NCBI RefSeq assembly: GCF_012927245.1
Contig: NZ_JABBGE010000003.1
Coordinates: 496,001-560,000, forward strand
Source of the DNA: Streptomyces sp. R302
Lineage (GTDB): Bacteria > Actinomycetota > Actinomycetes > Streptomycetales > Streptomycetaceae
DNA: 64,000 nucleotides
Direction: 5' to 3'
The position numbers and the translations under genes are program-made. The notes under the pieces were generated by a model. The model was given only the letters and a program-made list of their open reading frames with translations, was not told the origin of the DNA and did not search any database. This document shows positions 46,478-56,482 of this stretch, piece by piece (within the stretch, counting starts at the first letter, position 1; each line of letters starts with the position of its first letter).

Positions 46478-47251
46478 CTACTGAGGTCCGTACTTGCGCC
46501 CGGCCTTCGACGACACCCCGCCGAGCAGCGAGCGCGGGGCCAGCTTCACCACGCCCATGAGGGCCTTGTAGCGCGGGTCCGGGATCGACAGGGTCTTCCC
46601 CCGCGCCAGGTCGGCCAGGGCCGCCGACACCAGCTTGTCCGCGTCGAGCCACATCCAGCCCGGGATGTTGTCCGTGCCCATCCCGGCCCGCTCGTGGAAC
46701 TCGGTGCGCACGAAGCCGGGGCAGAGCGCCATCAGCCGCACCCCGCTGCCCGCGAGGTCCTTGGCCGCGCCCTGGGTGAACTGCACGACCCACGCCTTCG
46801 AGGCGCCGTACGTGCCGCGCGGCACGAAGGCGGCCACCGAGGCCACGTTGACCACCCCGCCCCGCCCGCGCTTCCTCATCGCCGCCGCGGCGGCCGAGGT
46901 CAGCCGGAGCACCGCCTCGCAGTGCACGGTCAGCATCTTCAGCTCGTCGGCCATCGACACGTCGAGGAAACGGCCCTTGTTGCCGAAGCCCGCGTTGTTC
47001 ACCAGCAGGTCGACCGGGCGGCGCGGGTCGGAGAGCCGGGCCTCGACCGCGGCGATCCCCTTCTCCTCGGAGAGGTCCGCGGCGAGCACCTCGGCCTCCA
47101 CCCCGTGCCGGTCGTGCAGCTCGGTGGCCTGCTCCCGAAGGCGCGTCAGGTCCCGCGCCACCAGGACGACATCGTGGCCGTCGGCCGCCAGCCTGCGCGC
47201 GAAGGCGGCTCCGATGCCGGCGGTGGCTCCCGTGATCAGTGCAGTGGTCAT
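46478..47251 (-). CDS. Short-chain dehydrogenase/reductase
   Basis: The 257-residue product has the cofactor motif TGATAGIGAAFARRL, NNAGFGNKG, and the catalytic YGASKAW (Tyr-x-x-x-Lys) with an upstream Ser in VNVASVAAF. Arg in the second strand (VARDLTRLRE) points to NADP. The substrate is unknown. It stands alone between a membrane protein and the MOSC gene on the same strand. Confidence 0.9.
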   Translation of the reverse strand: MTTALITGATAGIGAAFARRLAADGHDVVLVARDLTRLREQATELHDRHGVEAEVLAADLSEEKGIAAVEARLSDPRRPVDLLVNNAGFGNKGRFLDVSMADELKMLTVHCEAVLRLTSAAAAAMRKRGRGGVVNVASVAAFVPRGTYGASKAWVVQFTQGAAKDLAGSGVRLMALCPGFVRTEFHERAGMGTDNIPGWMWLDADKLVSAALADLARGKTLSIPDPRYKALMGVVKLAPRSLLGGVSSKAGRKYGPQ

Positions 47252-47303
47252 ACCGGAACCGTAGTGCCCGGACGCGCGCCCCCGGCCCCCGTACGGCCCC
47301 GCC

Positions 47304-48002
47304 TCAGCCGCCGTGCCCGTCCGCGTACTTCTCCGCGTACGTGCGGGCGAGGTCGAGCAGTCCCGACTCCATCCACTCGGCGGCCACCAGCGTCTCCGCC
47401 AGCCGCTCCCGCTCGGTGGTCGCCGCGCGGTGCAGGAAGGCGACGGTGACCGTGTGGTCCGGCCGGTGCACCACCGTGACCGGGTCGCCGGCCCGCACCT
47501 CGCCCGGCTCGATCACCCGCAGCAGCGCGCCGGGACCGGCCCCCGCCCGGGTGAACCGCTTCACCCAGCCCCGGGCGTCGACCCCCCGCTCCTCCAGGTG
47601 GCCCTGGAAGGTGCGGCAGGGGATCCGGCCGCCGGTGACCTCGACGACCACGTCCTCGCCGATCCGCCAGCGCTCGCCGATCAGCGCCCCGTTCACGTCC
47701 ACGCCGCTCGTCGTCAGGTTCTCGCCGAAGGAGCCGTTCGCCAGCTCCCGGCCCAGCTCCCGCTCCCAGCGGTCCAGGTCCTCGCGGGCGAAGGCGTACA
47801 CCGCCCGGTCGGCGCCGCCGTGGAAGCGCAGGTCGCACACGTCGTCCCCGGCCACCCCGCTCGCCCCCACGCCGGTGGGCCCGGGCGACTCGATCCGTAC
47901 GGGCCCGTCGACGGGCCGCTTGTCGATGCCCGTCCTCCCGGCGGGGGAGTCGGTGTAGCCGACGCTCTTCGCCCGGCCCGCGTTCACGCTCAACAAGGTC
48001 AT
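47304..48002 (-). CDS. MOSC domain protein (YiiM-like)
   Basis: The 232-residue product has DLRFHGGADRAVYAF, GSFGENLTT and the MOSC cysteine in GGRIPCRTFQGHL. MOSC proteins bind sulfur or molybdenum cofactor, and YiiM relatives reduce N-hydroxylated compounds. Start ATG 48002. It is divergent from the LysR gene. Confidence 0.87.
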   Translation of the reverse strand: MTLLSVNAGRAKSVGYTDSPAGRTGIDKRPVDGPVRIESPGPTGVGASGVAGDDVCDLRFHGGADRAVYAFAREDLDRWERELGRELANGSFGENLTTSGVDVNGALIGERWRIGEDVVVEVTGGRIPCRTFQGHLEERGVDARGWVKRFTRAGAGPGALLRVIEPGEVRAGDPVTVVHRPDHTVTVAFLHRAATTERERLAETLVAAEWMESGLLDLARTYAEKYADGHGG

Positions 48003-48109
48003 GCGGGCAGCCTAGGCGGGCCTTCTCCACCCCACCTCGGAGTTTCGCCCGCCTCAAAGCCCAGCTTGAACATTCGCGGTCGGATCCAAGAGTCGCTTAT
48101 GCTCGATCC

Positions 48110-49009
48110 ATGATCGAGGCACGCCACCTCCGCGTCCTGCGCGCCGTCGCCGCCACCGGCTCCTTCTCCGCCGCCGCACGCGAACTGGGCTGCACCCAGC
48201 CCGCCGTCAGCCAGCAGATGAAGGCCCTGGAGGCCTCGGCCGGCACCCCGCTGCTCATCCGCACCGGCCGCGAGATGCGCCTCACCCAGGCCGGCGAGGT
48301 CCTCGTCCGGCACGCCGCCGGCATCCTCGCCGGGCTCACCGCCGCCGAGGAGGAGGTCGCCGCCATCGCGGGCCTCCGGGCCGGCCGGGTCCGCCTGGTC
48401 TCCTTCCCCAGCGGCAGCTCCACCCTCGTCCCCACGGCCCTCGCCGCCCTGCGCGCCGCCCACCCCGGCACCCGGGTCTCCCTGGTCGAGGCCGAACCGC
48501 CGCGCTCCGTCGAGATGCTCCGCGAGGGCGACTGCGACCTCGCCCTCGCCTTCCGGTACGGGTCGTCCCACGCCCCCGGCGAGTGGGACGACCTGGTGGT
48601 CCGCCCGCTCCTCACCGACCGGCTCGTCGGCCTGGTCCCGGAGTCCCACCCGCTCGCGGACGCCGGTTCCGTCTCCATCGCCGAGCTGGCCGGCGACTCC
48701 TGGATCGCGGGCTGCCCGCGCTGCCGCCGCCAGCTCGTCGACGTCTGCGAGGAGGCCGGCTTCGCCCCGCGCATCGACTTCGCCACCGACGACTACCCGG
48801 CGGTGGTGGGCCTGGTCGGCGCGGGGCTCGGCGTGGCCGTCCTGCCGGAGCTGGCCATCGAGTCCGTACGGCCCAAGGGGGCGCGGACCGTCGCCGTCGA
48901 GCCCGCCGTGGAGCGGGAGATCGTGGCGCTGACGCTGCCGGACCTGGCCCAGGTCCCGGCGGTCGCGGCCACCCTCGACGAGCTGACCCGCGCCGCCACG
49001 CGCGCGTAG
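48110..49009 (+). CDS. LysR family transcriptional regulator
   Basis: The 299-residue product has the LysR helix-turn-helix at about 1-60 (HLRVLRAVAATGSFSAAARELGC then QPAVSQQMKALE) and an effector domain. Divergent orientation suggests that it may control the MOSC gene. A CTTG-N18-CAAG pair at about 48065-48090 is a candidate site, which is weak evidence. Confidence 0.9.
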   Translation: MIEARHLRVLRAVAATGSFSAAARELGCTQPAVSQQMKALEASAGTPLLIRTGREMRLTQAGEVLVRHAAGILAGLTAAEEEVAAIAGLRAGRVRLVSFPSGSSTLVPTALAALRAAHPGTRVSLVEAEPPRSVEMLREGDCDLALAFRYGSSHAPGEWDDLVVRPLLTDRLVGLVPESHPLADAGSVSIAELAGDSWIAGCPRCRRQLVDVCEEAGFAPRIDFATDDYPAVVGLVGAGLGVAVLPELAIESVRPKGARTVAVEPAVEREIVALTLPDLAQVPAVAATLDELTRAATRA

Positions 49010-49061
49010 TCCGCGCGCGCCGGGGCCGTCAGCGCCTCAGCTCATGAGGGGAAACGTTCCT

Positions 49062-49406
49062 TCATGCATGTCCCATGATCGATCGGCCGGCGGACGCGGC
49101 CGGCGCCGGCGCCGCCGTGATCAGGCGGTTGCGCGCTCGGCCCATGAGTTCTTCGCGTTCGTCCTCGGTGAGGCCGCCCCATACGCCGTAGGGCTCCCGC
49201 ACGGCGAGTGCGTGTGCCGCGCACTCCGCGCGGACCGGGCACCGCATGCAGACCTCTTTCGCCGAGTTCTCACGCGCACTCCGTGCCGCGCCGCGCTCTC
49301 CCTCGGGGTGGAAGAACAGGGAGCTGTCGACCCCGCGGCAGGCCGCGAGCAGTTGCCAGTCCCACAGATCGGCGTTGGGTCCGGGAAGGCGGGAGAAATC
49401 TGCCAT
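49062..49406 (-). CDS. whiD: WhiB-like iron-sulfur developmental regulator WhiD
   Basis: The 114-residue product has the four cluster-ligand cysteines C23, C53, C56 and C62 (CMRC and ECAA) and the WhiB turn EPYGVWGG. A basic stretch ends the domain. In S. coelicolor whiD lies beside bldM, as here, and is needed for late spore maturation; WhiB-like proteins act with the principal sigma factor. AAGGGGA precedes the ATG. Confidence 0.93.
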   Translation of the reverse strand: MADFSRLPGPNADLWDWQLLAACRGVDSSLFFHPEGERGAARSARENSAKEVCMRCPVRAECAAHALAVREPYGVWGGLTEDEREELMGRARNRLITAAPAPAASAGRSIMGHA

Positions 49407-49683
49407 TGCGCTAGTCCCCTTGAAACCGTGTCGAGACGGGTTGGTGGGTGGGCGGGAAGTGGCTTGTCGGTCCGGGGCTCCTCGGACCCCGGCGGGCCGG
49501 ATGGGTCCGACTACTGTCGAAGTAGATGTAAATATGACTCATTGCGAATCTAGCCACAGACACCGCGAAAAGGGAAGAAAACCCGCTAAATGGGGCATAG
49601 CTTCTGATGGTGGACGCAACGACCTGCGACGCTCTTCTCCGTGCACGGCCCCTCACAAGGAGTGCCGAAGGTCCCGTCCGACC
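49407..49683. other. Divergent whiD/bldM intergenic region
   Basis: This part of the 437-base gap must hold the whiD promoter(s). It contains an AT-rich stretch unusual for the genome, GTAAATATGAC at 49528-49538, which recurs at 56290-56300. A GGGGTC/GACCCC-like pair flanks 49480-49506. No gene is supported in it. Confidence 0.5.
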
Positions 49684-49711
49684 CGTAACTCTTTCGAGTG
49701 ACCATCGTTGA
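49684..49711 (+). promoter_or_regulatory. bldM p1 promoter, sigma-BldN type
   Basis: CGTAAC (49684-49689), 16 bases, CGTTGA (49706-49711) equals the known sigma-BldN promoter pattern of bldM p1. It lies about 130 bases before the bldM ATG. Confidence 0.88.
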
Positions 49712-49843
49712 GAGTGCGAGGCGGTTGGATGAACAAGCGATCGGGCAAGTGTCCGGGAGCGTCAACCGCACAGGTGACGATACGTACCAGCCCTGGAGGC
49801 TCAAGGTGACGCGCATCAGCTGCGAGAGCCGCGGAGGTCAGTC

Positions 49844-50455
49844 ATGACGTCCGTTCTCGTCTGCGACGACTCCCCGCTTGCCCGAGAGGCGCTTCGCCGC
49901 GCGGTCGCGACCGTGCCCGGCGTGGAGCGCGTGACCACCGCGGCCAACGGCGAGGAAGTCCTCCGCCGCTGGGGCGCGGACCGCTCCGACCTCATCCTGA
50001 TGGACGTGCGCATGCCCGGCCTGGGCGGGGTGGAAACCGTCCGCCGGCTGCTCTCCGCCGACCCCGGCGCCCGGATCATCATGCTCACCGTCGCCGAGGA
50101 CCTCGACGGCGTGGCGCTCGCGGTCGCCGCCGGCGCCCGCGGCTACCTGCACAAGGACGCCTCGCGCGCCGAGCTGAGGGCCACCGTCACCCAGGCGCTC
50201 GCCGACCCGACGTGGCGGCTCGCCCCGCGCCGGCTCCGCTCGGCCGAGATGGGCGCCGCGCCCACCCTCACCGCACGCGAGATCCAGGTCCTCGAAGGCA
50301 TGAGCCACGGCCGGTCCAACGCGGAGATCGGGCGCGAGCTCTTCCTCTCCGAGGACACCGTCAAGACGCACGCCCGACGCCTCTTCAAGAAGCTCGGCGC
50401 CTCCGACCGCGCGCACGCCGTCGCGCTCGGATTCCGGTGGGGCCTGGTCCGCTGA
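49844..50455 (+). CDS. bldM: Atypical response regulator BldM
   Basis: BldM activates genes for aerial-hypha formation and, with WhiI, sporulation. The 203-residue product has a receiver domain with DD (8-9), Asp54 in MDVRMPG and Lys104, and a LuxR/NarL HTH (LTAREIQVLEGMSHGRSNAEIG). No cognate kinase is near, and phosphorylation is reported to be dispensable in S. coelicolor. The ribosome site GGAGG is strong. A terminator follows. Confidence 0.95.
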   Translation: MTSVLVCDDSPLAREALRRAVATVPGVERVTTAANGEEVLRRWGADRSDLILMDVRMPGLGGVETVRRLLSADPGARIIMLTVAEDLDGVALAVAAGARGYLHKDASRAELRATVTQALADPTWRLAPRRLRSAEMGAAPTLTAREIQVLEGMSHGRSNAEIGRELFLSEDTVKTHARRLFKKLGASDRAHAVALGFRWGLVR

Positions 50456-50488
50456 GCCGCCGCGCACCGGCCGTCTCCCCGTCCGTAC

Positions 50489-50514
50489 CCCCGTCCGCCG
50501 AGGGGCGGACGGGG
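50489..50514 (+). terminator. Hairpin behind bldM
   Basis: CCCCGTCCGCC pairs with GGCGGACGGGG, 11 bp around a four-base loop. No T-run follows, as is common in Streptomyces. Confidence 0.7.
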
Positions 50515-50698
50515 CGGGCCTGTGTCACTTCCTCGTCCGATGCCGCATCCTTGAGATGTGGAGTTCCTCGGGGACGAGTCGATCGAGCGGAAGGGGAGGG
50601 CGCCAGAGATGAATCCCGGCGCACCTGCTCATAACGCTTCGGTGCACAACTACGGACAGGGTGCCACGGACGGACCGGCGTCAAGGCACCATGGAGCG

Positions 50699-51301
50699 AT
50701 GCGCGACGACGAGACCATGGGTTCCCCCATGCCTGCCGGGCAGGGGGAGATCGGTGCGCTCGTCCACCGCGCCGTCGAAGGGGACGCCCAGGCCACCCAC
50801 GACCTGCTCGCGCGCGTCCACCCGCTCGCGCTGCGCTACTGCCGCACCCGGCTCAACCGCCTGCCCGGTGACGCCCGCCACTTCGTCGAGGACCTCGCGC
50901 AGGAGGTCTGCGTCGCCGTCCTGATGGCCCTGCCCCGCTACAAGGACACCGGCCGCCCCTTCGAGGCCTTCGTCTTCGCCATCGCCGGACACAAGGTCGC
51001 CGACCTCCAGCGGGCCGCCATGCGCCACCCCGGCTCCACCGCCGTGCCCTCCGACGAGATGCCCGAGCGGCCCGACGACTCCCTCGGCCCCGAGGAGCGC
51101 GCCCTCCTCAGCGACGACGCCGAATGGGCCAAGAAGCTCCTCGCCAACCTCCCCGAGAACCAGCGCGAGCTCCTCGTCCTCAGGGTCGCCGTCGGCCTGA
51201 CCGCCGAGGAGACCGGCCAGATGCTCGGCATGTCCCCGGGTGCCGTCCGGGTCGCCCAGCACCGCGCCCTCAGCCGGCTCCGCGCCCTGGCCGAGCAGTA
51301 A
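50699..51301 (+). CDS. shbA: ECF-type RNA polymerase sigma factor, ShbA-like
   Basis: The 200-residue product has sigma region 2 ([17 protein letters not shown] near residues 65-85) and region 4 ([24 protein letters not shown] with a following HTH). No anti-sigma gene is adjacent. Position between bldM and guaB matches the Streptomyces sigma that transcribes hrdB (ShbA). ATG 50699 is chosen because codons from in-frame ATG 50609 lack the usual third-position G/C bias; that ATG does have a good ribosome site, so a 230-residue form is possible. Confidence 0.82.
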   Translation: MRDDETMGSPMPAGQGEIGALVHRAVEGDAQATHDLLARVHPLALRYCRTRLNRLPGDARHFVEDLAQEVCVAVLMALPRYKDTGRPFEAFVFAIAGHKVADLQRAAMRHPGSTAVPSDEMPERPDDSLGPEERALLSDDAEWAKKLLANLPENQRELLVLRVAVGLTAEETGQMLGMSPGAVRVAQHRALSRLRALAEQ

Positions 51302-51325
51302 GCCTCACCGCACCCGATCATCCCT

Positions 51326-51341
51326 TTCGTACACGTACGAA
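51326..51341. promoter_or_regulatory. Palindrome between the sigma gene and guaB
   Basis: TTCGTAC-AC-GTACGAA is a perfect 7-bp inverted repeat with a two-base centre, about 100 bases before guaB. It is a candidate operator of unknown regulator. Confidence 0.4.
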
Positions 51342-51399
51342 GGTCCAAAGCTTCCCGCTGATCTTGATCGTGGAATGAGACACCGCTCCGGCCCGTTAG

Positions 51400-52944
<1,545 letters not shown>

Positions 52945-52959
52945 CACCGCGTGACCCAG

Positions 52960-52992
52960 GGGGCGGTTCCGGCATGTGGCCGGAGCCGCCCC
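52960..52992 (+). terminator. Hairpin between guaB and guaB3
   Basis: A 14-bp stem (GGGGCGGTTCCGGC with GCCGGAGCCGCCCC, one G-U pair) closes on a five-base loop. It separates the two paralogues and may terminate guaB transcripts. Confidence 0.6.
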
Positions 52993-53049
52993 TCGCGCGC
53001 GTGTCGGGGATACTGGTAGGCGCAGACATAGAGGGAAAGGCCACACATC

Positions 53050-54174
53050 GTGACTGAGATCGAGATCGGGCGCGGCAAGCGCGGCCGCAGGGCGTACGCG
53101 TTCGACGACATCGCCGTCGTACCGAGCCGGCGCACCCGGGACCCGAAGGAGGTCTCGATCGCCTGGCAGATCGACGCCTACCGCTTCGAGCTGCCCTTCC
53201 TGGCCGCCCCGATGGACTCGGTCGTCTCCCCGCAGACCGCCATCCACATCGGCGAGCTCGGTGGCCTGGGCGTGCTGAACCTCGAAGGCCTGTGGACCCG
53301 GTACGAGGACCCGCAGCCGCTGCTCGACGAGATCGCCGAGCTGGACGAGGCCACCGCCACCCGCCGTCTGCAGGAGATCTACGCCGCTCCGATCAAGGAG
53401 GAGCTGATCGGGCAGCGCATCAAGGAGGTGCGCGACTCCGGCGTCGTCACCGCCGCCGCGCTCTCCCCGCAGCGCACCGCGCAGTTCTCCAAGGCCGTCG
53501 TCGACGCGGGCGTGGACATCTTCGTCATCCGCGGCACCACGGTCTCCGCCGAGCACGTCTCCGGCGCGGCCGAGCCGCTGAACCTGAAGCAGTTCATCTA
53601 CGAGCTGGACGTCCCGGTCATCGTCGGCGGCTGCGCCACGTACACCGCCGCCCTGCACCTGATGCGGACCGGCGCCGCGGGCGTCCTGGTCGGCTTCGGC
53701 GGCGGCGCCGCGCACACCACCCGCAACGTCCTGGGCATCCAGGTCCCGATGGCGACCGCCGTCGCCGACGTGGCCGCGGCCCGCCGCGACTACATGGACG
53801 AGTCCGGCGGCCGGTACGTGCACGTCATCGCCGACGGCGGCGTGGGCTGGTCCGGCGACCTCCCGAAGGCCATCGCCTGCGGCGCCGACGCCGTCATGAT
53901 GGGTTCCCCGCTGGCCCGTGCCACGGACGCGCCCGGCAAGGGCCACCACTGGGGCATGGAGGCCGTCCACGAGGACGTGCCGCGCGGCAAGCTGGTCGAC
54001 CTGGGCATCGTCGGCACCACCGAGGAGGTCCTCACCGGTCCGTCGCACACCCCGGACGGCTCGATGAACTTCTTCGGCGCCCTGCGCCGCGCGATGGCCA
54101 CCACGGGCTACAGCGAGCTCAAGGAGTTCCAGCGCGTCGAGGTCACCGTCGCGGACTCGCAGCACCGCCGCTGA
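53050..54174 (+). CDS. guaB3: GuaB3 family IMP dehydrogenase-related protein
   Basis: The 374-residue product is a TIM-barrel IMPDH relative without CBS domains. At the active loop it reads GGAAHTTR where GuaB has GSICTTR, so the catalytic Cys is replaced by His. It keeps DGGVGWSGD. This is characteristic of actinobacterial GuaB3, whose reaction differs from or is weaker than IMPDH. It starts at GTG 53050 after AGGGAAAGG. Confidence 0.92.
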   Translation: MTEIEIGRGKRGRRAYAFDDIAVVPSRRTRDPKEVSIAWQIDAYRFELPFLAAPMDSVVSPQTAIHIGELGGLGVLNLEGLWTRYEDPQPLLDEIAELDEATATRRLQEIYAAPIKEELIGQRIKEVRDSGVVTAAALSPQRTAQFSKAVVDAGVDIFVIRGTTVSAEHVSGAAEPLNLKQFIYELDVPVIVGGCATYTAALHLMRTGAAGVLVGFGGGAAHTTRNVLGIQVPMATAVADVAAARRDYMDESGGRYVHVIADGGVGWSGDLPKAIACGADAVMMGSPLARATDAPGKGHHWGMEAVHEDVPRGKLVDLGIVGTTEEVLTGPSHTPDGSMNFFGALRRAMATTGYSELKEFQRVEVTVADSQHRR

Positions 54175-54214
54175 CGCGTTCCGCACTCCCGCACTTCCGT
54201 ACTCCCTGTACGTA

Positions 54215-54254
54215 CGCGAGGGGCCCCGCACCGACCGGTGCGGGGCCCCTCGCG
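54215..54254. terminator. Strong bidirectional terminator behind guaB3
   Basis: An 18-bp stem with a four-base loop (CGCGAGGGGCCCC... with ...GGGGCCCCTCGCG) separates guaB3 from the convergent membrane-protein gene. Confidence 0.88.
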
Positions 54255-54268
54255 CGTGTCCGCGTGGA

Positions 54269-54868
54269 TCAGGCGGCCTTCTTGGCGCCGGAGAAGGCGG
54301 CGGCCGCGCCGAGCGCGAGGAAGAGGAAGGTCATGGCGTCCTTGCCCTCGCTCCACGCCTCCGTCAGCATGCCGAACTCCTGGAAGAAGATCTCGGTGAA
54401 GGAGACGTTGAACTCCTTGGCCGCGTAGACCGCGATGCCGACGAGCTGGCCGAGGTAGACGGCGCCGAGGGAGAGGATCGCGGAGACGACCGGTAGGGCC
54501 GGGTTGGCGCCGCCGACCTTGCCGGCGGCGAAGCCGACCGCGAAGCCGACGCCGACGGCGGCCCAGCCGATCTCGGTCTCGGTGCCGCCGAGGATGGCGC
54601 CGTAGATACCGGCGGTGACCAGCGCGGCGACGACGGCGGCGACGATGCCGAGGCCGACGTTGTTCCGGCGGGGCGCGGGCGCCGGGGCCGGCGGGTAGGC
54701 GCCGAACGGGTTCTGGCCCGAGGGCTGCGGGGGCACGCCCTGGGCGAACGGGTTCTGGCCGGCGGGCTGCTGGCCGGGAACGCCCTGGGCGTAGGGGTTC
54801 TGGCCGGCGGGCTGGTCGGGCGAGCCCTGGGCGTACGGGTTGCCGGGCGGCGGAACGGGCTGGCTCAT
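54269..54868 (-). CDS. Membrane protein with proline-rich repeat N-terminus
   Basis: The 199-residue product (start MSQPVPPPGNPYAQG at 54868) has about 70 residues of repeats of the type AGQNPYAQGVP and SGQNPF, then three or four hydrophobic segments. This layout is common in Streptomyces DUF4190-like proteins, but I cannot name the family with certainty. Function unknown. Confidence 0.7.
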   Translation of the reverse strand: MSQPVPPPGNPYAQGSPDQPAGQNPYAQGVPGQQPAGQNPFAQGVPPQPSGQNPFGAYPPAPAPAPRRNNVGLGIVAAVVAALVTAGIYGAILGGTETEIGWAAVGVGFAVGFAAGKVGGANPALPVVSAILSLGAVYLGQLVGIAVYAAKEFNVSFTEIFFQEFGMLTEAWSEGKDAMTFLFLALGAAAAFSGAKKAA

Positions 54869-54963
54869 GGTGGTCCCCCAAGACGGATGCCGCACGGGCG
54901 TGCGATCAATGGGGCCGGACACTAGCAGCCCGCTCCGACAGTGGCCCACCCGTTACCCGTGGC

Positions 54964-56217
54964 TCAGAGGCGGTGCGCGGTGCCGCCGGGGGTGGCGCCG
55001 CGGGTGTCGAGGAGGAGCTGGGCCTTCACCGCGAGGCCCTGGAGGTCGTAGACGCGGTGGTGCTGGAGCAGCACGGTCAGGTCGGCGTGGGCGGCGGCCT
55101 CGTAGAGGGAGTCGGCGCGGGGGACGGGCAGGTCGCGCACCCGCCAGTCGGGGACGTGCGGGTCGTGGAAGCTGACCGCCGCGCCGAGGTCCATGAGCCG
55201 GCCGGCGATCTCGTCGGCGGGGGAGCCCTCGCGGTCGGCGAGGTCGGGCTTGTACGTGATGCCGAGGAGCAGGATCCGGGCGCCGCGGGCGGACTTGCCG
55301 TGCTCGTTGAGGAGGGCGGCGGCGCGCTGGACGACGTACCGGGGCATCCGCTGGTTGACCTGGCCGGCGAGTTCGACGAGGCGGAGCGGGCCGTGGGCGC
55401 CGAGGTGCTCGACGGGGACGCCGTGGCCGCCGACGCCGGGGCCGGGGCGGAAGGCCTGGAAGCCGAAGGGCTTGGTCTCGGCGCAGCGGATGACGTCCCA
55501 GAGGTCGACGCCGAGTTCGTGGCAGAGCACCGCCATCTCGTTGACGAGGGCGATGTTGACGTGCCGGAAGTTGGTCTCCAGGAGCTTGACCGTCTCCGCC
55601 TCGCGGGGGCCACGCGCGCGTACCACCTTGTCGGTGAAGCGGCCGTAGAAGGCGGCGGCGGACTCGGTGCACGCGGGCGTGAGGCCGCCGATGACCTTCG
55701 GGATGCCGGCGGGGCCGGGCCGGGTGCCGGGGTCGACGCGCCCCGGGTCGAAGCGGCCGGGGGAGTACGCGAGGTGGAAGTCGCGGCCCGCGCGCAGGCC
55801 CGAGCCGTCCTCCAGGAGCTCGCGGAGGAGGCCCTCGGTGGTGCCGGGCGGGACGGGGGACTCCAGGACGACGGTGGTGTGCGGGCGGAGCCGGGCGGCG
55901 AGCGCGCGGGCCGCGCCGGCGACGGCGGTGAGGTCGAGGGCGCCGTCGGGGCCGAGGGGGGTCGGCGCGCAGAGGACGGCGGTGCGGACCCGGCCGAGCT
56001 CGACCGGGCTGGTGGTGGCCCGGAAGCCGCCGGAGAGCATGCGGCGGATCTCGGGGGCGGTGAGGGAGCCGTCGACCGGGGGGCGGCCCGCGGCGAGTTC
56101 GGCGACCGGGCGGGGGTCGGTGTCGAAGCCGACGGTGGCGATGCCCGCGGCGGTCGCGGCCTGGGCGAGGGGGAGTCCGTGGTGGCCGAGGCCGATGACG
56201 GCGAGGTCTGCGGGCAT
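54964..56217 (-). CDS. UDP-sugar dehydrogenase-like protein lacking catalytic residues
   Basis: The 417-residue protein has the UDP-Glc/UDP-ManNAc dehydrogenase layout: Rossmann VIGLGHHGLPLA, Lys in ETVKLLETNFRHVNIALVNE, and GITYKPDLADREGSPA. The catalytic-Cys motif GGHC-I-P-V-D reads GGHGVPVE (Gly266), and the SPER motif with the catalytic Glu reads SPGR (Gly154). Normal oxidation to a uronic acid is therefore unlikely. It stands alone between a membrane protein and divergent glpD. Confidence 0.82.
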   Translation of the reverse strand: MPADLAVIGLGHHGLPLAQAATAAGIATVGFDTDPRPVAELAAGRPPVDGSLTAPEIRRMLSGGFRATTSPVELGRVRTAVLCAPTPLGPDGALDLTAVAGAARALAARLRPHTTVVLESPVPPGTTEGLLRELLEDGSGLRAGRDFHLAYSPGRFDPGRVDPGTRPGPAGIPKVIGGLTPACTESAAAFYGRFTDKVVRARGPREAETVKLLETNFRHVNIALVNEMAVLCHELGVDLWDVIRCAETKPFGFQAFRPGPGVGGHGVPVEHLGAHGPLRLVELAGQVNQRMPRYVVQRAAALLNEHGKSARGARILLLGITYKPDLADREGSPADEIAGRLMDLGAAVSFHDPHVPDWRVRDLPVPRADSLYEAAAHADLTVLLQHHRVYDLQGLAVKAQLLLDTRGATPGGTAHRL

Positions 56218-56289
56218 GGGGGGTGGGCCGTCCTTCCCGGTAGCCGTTGTCTGTCGCGTGCGCAACAGGTAACCAATGTCAGACTAGGA

Positions 56290-56300
56290 GTAAATATGAC
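56290..56300 (+). promoter_or_regulatory. AT-rich 11-mer shared with the whiD/bldM region
   Basis: GTAAATATGAC followed by CGATATGCG resembles GTAAATATGACTCATTGCG at 49528-49546. It lies in the 265-base divergent gap between the dehydrogenase-like gene and glpD. It is a candidate binding site or -10 region; the regulator is unknown. Confidence 0.35.
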
Positions 56301-56482
56301 CGATATGCGGCATTGCATGATCGAAGGCCGCCGAGTGTTATCCACAGGTCCGCACGGGGGCGGTGGCCGAAGCCGCCGGACCGGTCCAGAATCGGGACGG
56401 GGAGCCGGGCCGCACGCGGTCCGGTTCGCCGCTGCGACGACGAGGGACAGGGACGACACACGACGACGGGAAGGCGGCAGCC

